Below, piece after piece: positions 1 through 5,334 of a DNA stretch of 5,460 bases; position 1 is the first letter of the stretch; each line of letters begins with the position of its first letter. The notes under the pieces were generated by a model that was not told where the DNA came from, made no database searches, and was given only the letters and a program-made list of their open reading frames with translations. The DNA is taken from NCBI GenBank assembly GCA_028711965.1, contig JAQTRD010000037.1:1-5460 (forward strand). Direction: 5' to 3'. This DNA is from Candidatus Colwelliibacteriota bacterium. GTDB lineage: Bacteria; Patescibacteriota; Minisyncoccia; UBA6257; Colwellbacteraceae. Position numbers and translations under genes: made by a program.

Positions 1-774
1 CCAGTGGCCGGAAGTTTCCCATAGCTTCTTACTGCCGATGTGCGGGGTGCGGACAAGTTCGTAGCCTCCTTTAAGGTGCGCGCGGTACCAGAAGTCTTCC
101 ATCACCCGCCAAAGGATTGCTCCCTTTGGCTGCCACATAACCAAGCCCAGTCCAACAGTATTCGGTTCTATATAAAACAGTTTCTGTTCGGCGCCGATTT
201 TGCGATGATTTCGCCTTTCGGCTTCTTCTTGCAGCTTGAGGTAGTCATCGAGCTCATCCTCGTTTGCAAAAGCGAGTCCGTAAACCCGGGTAAGCATTTT
301 ATTTTTCTCGTTTCCTCGCCAATAAGCGCCGGCGATTTTTGTTAGTTTGAAAGAATAAGGGTCGATATCCTTGCTGGCAGCGATATGCGGTCCGGCGCAG
401 AGATCGGCAAACAGGGGAGATTTCGCTCCCTTAACTGTCGTCTTGTAAACGGTAATCGGCGATTTTGATTTCTTTAATTCGTCAATCAGCTCCAACTTAT
501 ATGGCTCGTCGGCAAACATCTTTTTTGCCGCAGCGGGAGTGATCTCGAATTTCTCGAACTTAAGCCCTTCGGAAATCAGTGTCTTCATCCTTCCTTCCAG
601 TTCTGGAAGGTCGGCGTCGGAAAGTCCCTTAATGTCGAAATCGTAATAAAAACCGTTGTCGATGGCGGGGCCGATTCCGAGCTTTGCCTTCGGAAACTTT
701 TCCTTTACGGCTATTGCAAGGATATGGCTTAAAGAATGCCTTACTTTTTCTATATCTTTTTTGCTTCGTAACAT
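1..774 (-). CDS. thrS: Threonyl-tRNA synthetase, N-terminal 258 residues, no TGS domain (partial)
   Basis: This enzyme charges tRNA-Thr with threonine in the cytoplasm and hydrolyses mischarged Ser-tRNA-Thr. The 258 visible residues open almost at once with the editing (N2/SAD) domain. Its four zinc/editing-site residues are present: H13 and H17 in the RHSLSH motif, and C126 and H130 in LCAGPH. Family signatures follow: GPAIDNGFYYDF (about 35-46), AYWRGNEKNKML (about 150-161), and the start of the class II catalytic core from NHRKIG (about 189) to ETSGHW at the window edge. The catalytic zinc ligands and motifs 2 and 3 lie outside the window. The start is constrained: an in-frame TAA at 784-786 lies just upstream and ATG at 772-774 is the first start codon. 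The usual N-terminal TGS domain is therefore absent. The gene overlaps the end of dnaE by 25 bases and is probably cotranscribed with it. Identity is certain; the missing TGS domain is read directly from the sequence. Confidence 0.97.
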   Translation of the reverse strand, partial: MLRSKKDIEKVRHSLSHILAIAVKEKFPKAKLGIGPAIDNGFYYDFDIKGLSDADLPELEGRMKTLISEGLKFEKFEITPAAAKKMFADEPYKLELIDELKKSKSPITVYKTTVKGAKSPLFADLCAGPHIAASKDIDPYSFKLTKIAGAYWRGNEKNKMLTRVYGLAFANEDELDDYLKLQEEAERRNHRKIGAEQKLFYIEPNTVGLGLVMWQPKGAILWRVMEDFWYRAHLKGGYELVRTPHIGSKKLWETSGHW

Positions 775-3700
775 ATTATTTTTTTATCTCCTCCTTTTTC
801 GGATACGCGGCCCTTAACTTCAACGATATTGCCCTCAACCCACGCATTGGCTGTCTTTAGGAGCGTATCGTTAAAAATCAATATTTCCGTATTATCGCTC
901 ATATCTTCAATTCTCGCAAAAAGCATCGGGTCGCCGTTTTTTGTCGTTATTTTCGTTAATTTAGTGACTAGTCCGGTGATTTTGATATTCTCGCGATCGT
1001 GGGCTTTTGCGACAGTCCTTATTGGAACGACTCCGTTTCCATTATGTTTGAAATTATGAAGGGGATGGTCGCTCACGAAAAGTCCGAGAAGCTCCCGCTC
1101 CCAGTCTAATTTTTCCTGTCTCGTTGCCGGAGCGAAATCCTTTAACTTTAAAGTTATCTTCGGAGCTGAACCAAAGAGGGTCTCCTGCGCCGATGCTTGG
1201 CTCTTCCGGTAAGTGCCGGCTATCTTTACGATATCATCGAGATTCATTAACAGTTTTCTTCTCTCGACGCCGAGAGAATCGAGTGCTCCCGCCTTGGCGA
1301 GATTTTCAACGGACTTGCGGTTTAAGTCCTTGTGATTTACGCGAGTAATGAAATCTTCAAGGTTTGCGAAGGGTCCTCCGCTTATCCTCTCCTCGACGAT
1401 TGCCGATGAGATTGCCGATCCGATATTTTTTATGGCATTCAGTCCGAAACGGATAGCGTTTTCGCTTTCCGGATAAAATTCCGTGTGACTGCTGTTTACG
1501 TCCGGAGGAAGGACGCTTATCTTCTGCCTCTTGCAGTCGCCGATGATGGTTGCTACCCGTTCGACGTCTCCAGAGTCGTTATTGAGAAGCGCCGTCATAA
1601 ATTCAACCGGATAATGCGCTTTGAGATAAGCGGTTTGATATCCGATAAGGGCATAGCAGACGGAGTGGGCCTTATTAAATCCGTATCGGGCAAACGGTTC
1701 AATGAGAGCCCATATATCCTCTCCCAGTTTGCGGCTTCCGAGCACTTTTTCCGCGCCGGAAATGAATTTTTCCGATTGTTCGTCAAGAAGCGACTTTATC
1801 TTCTTTCCGACGGCTTTTCGCAAAATATCTGCTTCGCCTATGGTAAATCCGGCAAGCTGTTGGGCAGCAAATAAGAGCTGCTCCTGATAAATCATTATTC
1901 CGTACGTATCCGAAAGAATCGATTCCATCTTCGGATGAAGGTATGTTATTTCCTCCTTGCCGTGCTTCCTCGCGATATAGGACGGTATGAATTCCATCGG
2001 TCCCGGGCGATACAGGGCGACCATGGCGATAAAATCTTCAAAACGGTCCGCTTTCATCGCGGTAAGCCATCGCGTCATTCCGGATCCTTCAAATTGGAAT
2101 ACGCCGATATTTTCCCCGCGGGAAACGAGGTCGTACGTTTCTTTGTCGTCCAGCGGTATACTCCCTATATCGAGTTCTATCTTTTGCCTGGCTTCGATAA
2201 GGCGAACGGCATTTTGAATGACGGTAAGGTTTTTAAGTCCCAAAAAGTCCATTTTGAGAAGCCCCATATCTTCGATAGCGTGCATTTCAAACTGGCTTAT
2301 TGTGGAATTCTCGTCTTGCGGAGACCTCTGGACGGCGGTGTATTCGGTCAGCGGTTCTTTGGAAATAACGACAGCTGCCGCGTGAACGGAAGCGTGACGC
2401 GCGACTCCTTCTAGCTTCATCGCGAAATCGACTATTTTTTTCACGTCCTCCTCTTCGTCATAGCGGGCCTTAAACTCCGGTATTGTTTCCAAGAAAGTTT
2501 TAAGTTGGGACGCGGACCTGTCAGTGTTTGGAATAGTCGGCAATAGTTTTGCGATACTATCTACAAAAGGGTATGCGAACCCCAAAGCGCGTCCGACATC
2601 CCGGATAGCGGCTTTGGCAGCCATCGTTCCGAAAGTGATGATTTGAGACACATGGTCTTCCCCGTACCTTTCTTTTACGTAAGCAACCACTTCTTCCCGT
2701 CGGTCGTCCGCGAAATCGGTGTCAAAATCCGGCATTGATATGCGGAATGGATTTAAGAATCTTTCAAAAAGCAGATTATAAGATAGCGGTTCGACATCGG
2801 TTATGCCCATTATATAAGCCACGATAGACGAAGCTCCTGATCCGCGGCCGGGCCCGACTCCGATGCCATGTTCTTTTGCCCAGATGATAAAATCCTGAAC
2901 GATAAGAAAATAACTTGCATAGCCTGTTGTCTTTATAACGGAAAGCTCATATTCAATGCGCTCGCGCACTTGAGGAGTCTCTTCTTTGTATCTGTCGTGA
3001 AGCCTCTTTTCCACTTCCATTCGTATATATTCGTCATAGCTCATATCTTTATGGCTCTCGGGAAGAGGGAACGACGGAAGGAGTATCTTGCCAAGTTTAA
3101 ATTCAAAAGTGCACTTATCGGCAACTTCGGATGTTGACTCGATTGCCTCCGGAGTGTCTTTGAATATATCAATCATCTCTTCAGGCGACTTCAAGGAGAG
3201 GTCGAACTCTTTCATTGAAAGTCCTCTTTTTCCGTCCGGATTGGAAGTTTGAATTGCCAGCAGTACCTCATGGGCGTCCCGATCTTCCGGCCTCAAATAA
3301 TGCGAATCATGAGTGGCTATGACTTTAATGCCTAGTTCTTGCGCGATGGCAATCATCTGCGACCGAAGCTTCTCGTCTTCATGGGCTTGGATTTCAATAT
3401 AAAAATCTTCTCCCATAAGTTCCTTGTACCAGAGGGCTACTGCCTTTGCTTCATCTACTCTTCCGAGCCCTAAGAGGCGCGGTATTTCTCCCTGAAAACA
3501 TCCGGAAAGGAATATAAGCCCTTCATGGTGGTCTTGAATGAGGGACTTATCGACTCTCGGCTTGTAATAGAACCCTTCCAAATGAGATTTTGATACGAGC
3601 TTAGTGAGGTTCTTATAACCGTCCTCGTTCTTTACAAGGGCGGTGAGATGATAACGGATATTATCCACTTTCGGATCCCTATCAAATCGGGATCGGTGGG

Positions 3701-3908
3701 CGACATAAAGCTCGCATCCTATTATCGGCTTTATTCCCGCTTTTTTTGCCTTTTTGAAGAATTCAACGGCGCCGTAAATATTTCCGTGGTCGGTTACGGC
3801 TATCGTATCCATCCCGAGTTCCTTCGTGTACGCGAGGAGATCGTCTATCTTAGACAGTCCGTCAAGGAGGGAATAATGGGAGTGGACGTGGAGATGGACG
3901 AATTTCAC
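750..3908 (-). CDS. dnaE: DNA polymerase III alpha subunit (replicative polymerase)
   Basis: This is the catalytic subunit of the replicative DNA polymerase, 1052 residues. Domains in order: PHP domain (1 to about 270), palm/thumb/fingers of the C-family polymerase (about 285-800), helix-hairpin-helix region (about 845-900) and OB fold (about 974-1036). The PHP metal site looks intact, with H7, H9, D16, H41, E66, H87, C137, D201 and H203 all in place, so PHP-dependent proofreading is plausible. Polymerase motifs include GPGRGSG (353-359), PDFDTDF with catalytic D394 and D396, KMDFLGLKNLT with the third aspartate D554, and FNKAHSVCYA (744-753). QETLF (908-912) fits the QxxLF beta-clamp-binding motif. 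Compared with E. coli DnaE (about 1160 residues), the C-terminal tau-binding domain is missing. The start is GTG at 3906-3908: an in-frame TAG at 3912-3914 excludes an earlier start, and the PHP motif begins at residue 5. No Shine-Dalgarno precedes it; a TATAAT does. The gene continues into thrS by a 25-base overlap. Confidence 0.99.
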   Translation of the reverse strand: MKFVHLHVHSHYSLLDGLSKIDDLLAYTKELGMDTIAVTDHGNIYGAVEFFKKAKKAGIKPIIGCELYVAHRSRFDRDPKVDNIRYHLTALVKNEDGYKNLTKLVSKSHLEGFYYKPRVDKSLIQDHHEGLIFLSGCFQGEIPRLLGLGRVDEAKAVALWYKELMGEDFYIEIQAHEDEKLRSQMIAIAQELGIKVIATHDSHYLRPEDRDAHEVLLAIQTSNPDGKRGLSMKEFDLSLKSPEEMIDIFKDTPEAIESTSEVADKCTFEFKLGKILLPSFPLPESHKDMSYDEYIRMEVEKRLHDRYKEETPQVRERIEYELSVIKTTGYASYFLIVQDFIIWAKEHGIGVGPGRGSGASSIVAYIMGITDVEPLSYNLLFERFLNPFRISMPDFDTDFADDRREEVVAYVKERYGEDHVSQIITFGTMAAKAAIRDVGRALGFAYPFVDSIAKLLPTIPNTDRSASQLKTFLETIPEFKARYDEEEDVKKIVDFAMKLEGVARHASVHAAAVVISKEPLTEYTAVQRSPQDENSTISQFEMHAIEDMGLLKMDFLGLKNLTVIQNAVRLIEARQKIELDIGSIPLDDKETYDLVSRGENIGVFQFEGSGMTRWLTAMKADRFEDFIAMVALYRPGPMEFIPSYIARKHGKEEITYLHPKMESILSDTYGIMIYQEQLLFAAQQLAGFTIGEADILRKAVGKKIKSLLDEQSEKFISGAEKVLGSRKLGEDIWALIEPFARYGFNKAHSVCYALIGYQTAYLKAHYPVEFMTALLNNDSGDVERVATIIGDCKRQKISVLPPDVNSSHTEFYPESENAIRFGLNAIKNIGSAISSAIVEERISGGPFANLEDFITRVNHKDLNRKSVENLAKAGALDSLGVERRKLLMNLDDIVKIAGTYRKSQASAQETLFGSAPKITLKLKDFAPATRQEKLDWERELLGLFVSDHPLHNFKHNGNGVVPIRTVAKAHDRENIKITGLVTKLTKITTKNGDPMLFARIEDMSDNTEILIFNDTLLKTANAWVEGNIVEVKGRVSEKGGDKKIICYEAKKI
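787..795 (-). promoter_or_regulatory. Shine-Dalgarno site of thrS inside dnaE
   Basis: On the minus strand the sequence AGGAGGAGA ends 12 bases before the thrS ATG; the AGGAGG core at 790-795 ends 15 bases before it. This is a strong anti-SD match at slightly long spacing. It lies within the last codons of dnaE, so thrS is probably translated from the dnaE message by reinitiation or translational coupling. It is the only convincing Shine-Dalgarno in the window. Confidence 0.75.
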
Positions 3909-3914
3909 AGACTA

Positions 3915-3943
3915 ATTATAAGGGAGTGGAAGTGGTAAGTAAA
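3915..3943 (-). promoter_or_regulatory. Predicted dnaE promoter giving a leaderless mRNA
   Basis: A -35 box TTTACT (3938-3943, four of six to TTGACA) is separated by exactly 17 bp from a perfect -10 box TATAAT (3915-3920). Only six bases separate the -10 box from the dnaE GTG at 3908. The expected start of transcription therefore falls on or next to the first base of the start codon, leaving no room for a Shine-Dalgarno; the bases upstream (TTAGTCT) contain none. Expression is inferred, not shown. Confidence 0.7.
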
Positions 3944-3971
3944 AAAGGCTCAAAATGCGGCATTATTTAAA

Positions 3972-4010
3972 TTAATGGCCATTCCTGACGATCGTATAAA
4001 CGGCCATTAA
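3972..4010 (-). terminator. Inverted repeat downstream of the CYTH gene, possible terminator or operator
   Basis: TTAATGGCC (3972-3980) and GGCCATTAA (4002-4010) form a perfect 9-bp inverted repeat with a 21-base loop. It begins six bases after the CYTH stop codon. Read on the minus strand, the stem is followed by the broken run TTTAAAT rather than a clean U-tract, so it is at best a weak intrinsic terminator. The inner sequence AATGGCCATT (3974-3983) is itself a perfect 10-bp palindrome, and GGCCATT occurs twice 25 bases apart. An operator for a dimeric regulator, about 65-100 bases upstream of the dnaE start, is the alternative. The strand assignment assumes the terminator role. Confidence 0.4.
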
Positions 4011-4016
4011 CTCCAG

Positions 4017-4592
4017 TTAGGCAAAAGGATTCTCCATATCAAAGACGATACGGGGAGTGTCGTTATTAATGACGTCTTCCGACATCGAATACTTTTCCGC
4101 GTACAGGGTTCCCACCGCGCAAAACTTGGCCTCATTCCAATTAAATTTCAGCCTGTCGGCTATCCCTCTCACTTTTTCCTCGGACGGACCTTCGATCTCG
4201 ACGAACGGCTCAAGGAAAGGCCATTCATCAATCGTTATTTCGACGCCGTCCAGCTTCCAAAGCTCCCGCTTTGATTCTTGGAAAGCTTTTTCTTCGCATC
4301 CGATTGTCTTAAGCAGTTCGACTGCCGGATTAAAATCGCTTATCTTCAGGCATATCTCTTTCTGATCGGTTATCCTGTCGCCGTCGACTATCTTCAAGCT
4401 CATGGTTATTTTATCGGCTTCATCCCTGACTCTCATCCAAGCTCCTTTTACTTCATGGCCGGATGGAAGGTGAAAAACAACTCTTCTTTGCATAAATTCC
4501 GGCTTGATTAAATCAGCGCCTAGAGAACGAAGCTTGGAACGGATATCGTCTTTGGCTATGCCGGCAAAAGTGGCTTCATATTCTGTTTCCAT
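4017..4592 (-). CDS. CYTH domain protein (class IV adenylate cyclase / thiamine triphosphatase-like fold)
   Basis: A 191-residue cytoplasmic protein of the CYTH superfamily, whose members bind triphosphate substrates and metal inside a beta-barrel tunnel. Visible signatures: EYEATF at 4-9 in the place of the hallmark ExExK motif, WMRVRDE (52-58, with R54 and R56), MSLK with K67, R109 in KREL, and DGVEITIDEWPFLEPFVEIE (115-134) with D122, E132 and E134. The basic and acidic tunnel residues are thus mostly kept, but the lysine of ExExK is a threonine (T8). Substrate cannot be deduced: class IV cyclases, thiamine triphosphatases and inorganic triphosphatases share this fold, and automatic labels of adenylate cyclase should be treated with caution. 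The tail after about 170 is polar and ends in an ENPF-containing segment. The start ATG at 4590-4592 is the first start after an in-frame TGA at 4611-4613. No good Shine-Dalgarno is present (AAGGA lies 14 bases away); a TAAAAT box lies 7 bases upstream. It is divergent from rnhB and upstream of dnaE on the same strand. Confidence 0.92.
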   Translation of the reverse strand: METEYEATFAGIAKDDIRSKLRSLGADLIKPEFMQRRVVFHLPSGHEVKGAWMRVRDEADKITMSLKIVDGDRITDQKEICLKISDFNPAVELLKTIGCEEKAFQESKRELWKLDGVEITIDEWPFLEPFVEIEGPSEEKVRGIADRLKFNWNEAKFCAVGTLYAEKYSMSEDVINNDTPRIVFDMENPFA

Positions 4593-4599
4593 ATGGATG

Positions 4600-4628
4600 A
4601 TTTTATTCCTTCAAGGCAGAGAGGTAAA
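4600..4628 (-). promoter_or_regulatory. Predicted CYTH-gene promoter giving a leaderless mRNA
   Basis: TTTACC (4623-4628, four of six to TTGACA) is spaced 17 bp from TAAAAT (4600-4605, five of six to TATAAT). Seven bases later comes the CYTH ATG at 4592. The spacing and the TTTAC core repeat those of the dnaE promoter. The -35 box overlaps the -10 box of the divergent rnhB promoter. The weak AAGGA motif (4607-4611) lies upstream of and overlapping the -10 box, so it would not be in the predicted transcript. Confidence 0.6.
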
Positions 4629-4630
4629 AT
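4602..4630 (+). promoter_or_regulatory. Predicted rnhB promoter, leaderless or nearly so
   Basis: TAAAAT (4625-4630, five of six to TATAAT) ends eight bases before the rnhB ATG. A poor -35 candidate TTTATT (4602-4607, three of six) lies 17 bp further upstream. A GAGGT (4621-4625) could act as a distant Shine-Dalgarno 13 bases from the ATG, but only if transcription began further upstream, because it overlaps the -10 box. This is the least certain of the predicted promoters. Confidence 0.45.
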
Positions 4631-4638
4631 AACGAAGC

Positions 4639-5274
4639 ATGAAGATAAGAATCGGCATAGACGAAGTAGGCAGGGGATGCCTTGCGGGACCAGTAACCGT
4701 CTGCGCCGTTTTAATGACGGAGAACTTTCGCAAACCGAAGTGTCTTCCCGAGCTCCGCGATTCGAAGAAGATGACCGCTCTTCAACGGGAAACGTGGTAT
4801 AGGTGGATGATTAAAGAAGGAAGGGAAGAGGGAATATTTTTTTCAATATCAAGCGTATCGCCGAAAGTAGTTGATAGGATAAACATAGCCCGCGCCGCCA
4901 ATCTTGCCGCTTGGAGATCTCTTCAAAAAACAATGGCGCTCATCGGCGCAAAAAAGGGATCGTCGGTCGAAATAACTCTCGACGGAGGATTATACGTGAA
5001 GAGCCGCTCATTTCAAAAAAGGATAAGTAATGGGAAATCAGCTATAAAAACGGTCATACGCGCGGACAGAAAATTCAAAGAAGTGAAGATGGCTTCAGTC
5101 GCGGCAAAAGTATCGAGGGACGCCAAAATGGTAAAAATAGCAAAAGTATATCCAGAATACGGATTTGATCTTCATAAAGGATACGGGACAAAAGTCCATA
5201 TTAAGGCAATAAAGGAAAAAGGGGAGATAGACGGTTTCCATAGAAAAAGCTTCTTATCCGGATTGCGGACCTGA
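4639..5274 (+). CDS. rnhB: Ribonuclease HII
   Basis: This 211-residue endonuclease cleaves the RNA strand of RNA-DNA hybrids and incises at single ribonucleotides misincorporated in DNA, feeding ribonucleotide excision repair. The four acidic catalytic residues are visible: D8 and E9 in GIDEVGRG (6-13), D115 in TLDGG, and D143 in RADRKF. The GRG loop (11-13) that recognises the RNA-DNA junction is intact. Other family signatures are LRDSKKM (39-45), MASVAAKVSRD (151-161) and YPEYGFDLHKGYGT (171-184), followed by HRKSF (201-205). Length matches the usual 190-230 residues and the protein ends at TGA in the expected place. The start is set by an in-frame TAA at 4630-4632, only two codons before the ATG. 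The gene is transcribed away from the CYTH gene across a 46-bp gap and in the same direction as rpmF, 60 bases downstream. Substituting RAD for the more usual GD around the last aspartate is a mild deviation. Confidence 0.97.
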   Translation: MKIRIGIDEVGRGCLAGPVTVCAVLMTENFRKPKCLPELRDSKKMTALQRETWYRWMIKEGREEGIFFSISSVSPKVVDRINIARAANLAAWRSLQKTMALIGAKKGSSVEITLDGGLYVKSRSFQKRISNGKSAIKTVIRADRKFKEVKMASVAAKVSRDAKMVKIAKVYPEYGFDLHKGYGTKVHIKAIKEKGEIDGFHRKSFLSGLRT

Positions 5275-5289
5275 ATAGACTTCAAAAAA

Positions 5290-5319
5290 TTGACACGCGC
5301 CGTTCAATTCGGTTAAAAT
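5290..5319 (+). promoter_or_regulatory. Predicted strong rpmF promoter with very short leader
   Basis: A perfect -35 box TTGACA (5290-5295) is followed after 18 bp by TAAAAT (5314-5319). Transcription would begin near 5326, leaving about nine untranslated bases before the ATG at 5335. Those bases (ACATTTAAT) contain no Shine-Dalgarno. A strong promoter suits a ribosomal protein gene. It separates rpmF transcription from rnhB, with no terminator hairpin visible between them. Confidence 0.7.
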
Positions 5320-5334
5320 ACACCTACATTTAAT

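Noticed and set aside
40..345. Plus-strand open frame of 101 codons
   Set aside because: It lies entirely opposite the well-conserved thrS reading frame and its protein looks like no known family.
1485..2414. Open frames on the plus strand opposite dnaE (1485-1874, 1702-1887, 1935-2414, 1987-2217)
   Set aside because: They are antisense to conserved DnaE sequence, show no recognisable motif, and have no promoter or Shine-Dalgarno signal that I can see.
3948..3953. TTGAGC as a better -35 box for dnaE on the minus strand
   Set aside because: It lies 27 bp from TATAAT, too far for a standard sigma-70 promoter; TTTACT at 17 bp fits.
4057..4511. Plus-strand open frames (4057-4365, 4278-4511) opposite the CYTH gene
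   Set aside because: They are shadows of the CYTH coding sequence, which carries the conserved motifs.
4017..4592. Naming the CYTH gene cyaB (class IV adenylate cyclase)
   Set aside because: The fold is clear but the substrate is not, and the ExExK lysine is replaced; a cAMP-forming role cannot be supported from sequence.
4593..4802. Plus-strand open frame of 69 codons starting just after the CYTH start
   Set aside because: It overlaps rnhB in another frame, and the RNase HII catalytic motif DEVGRG is in the rnhB frame. The protein has no recognisable features.
5257..5280. Possible terminator after rnhB (TCCG...CGGA)
   Set aside because: The stem is only 4 bp, lies inside the last rnhB codons and is not followed by a T-tract.
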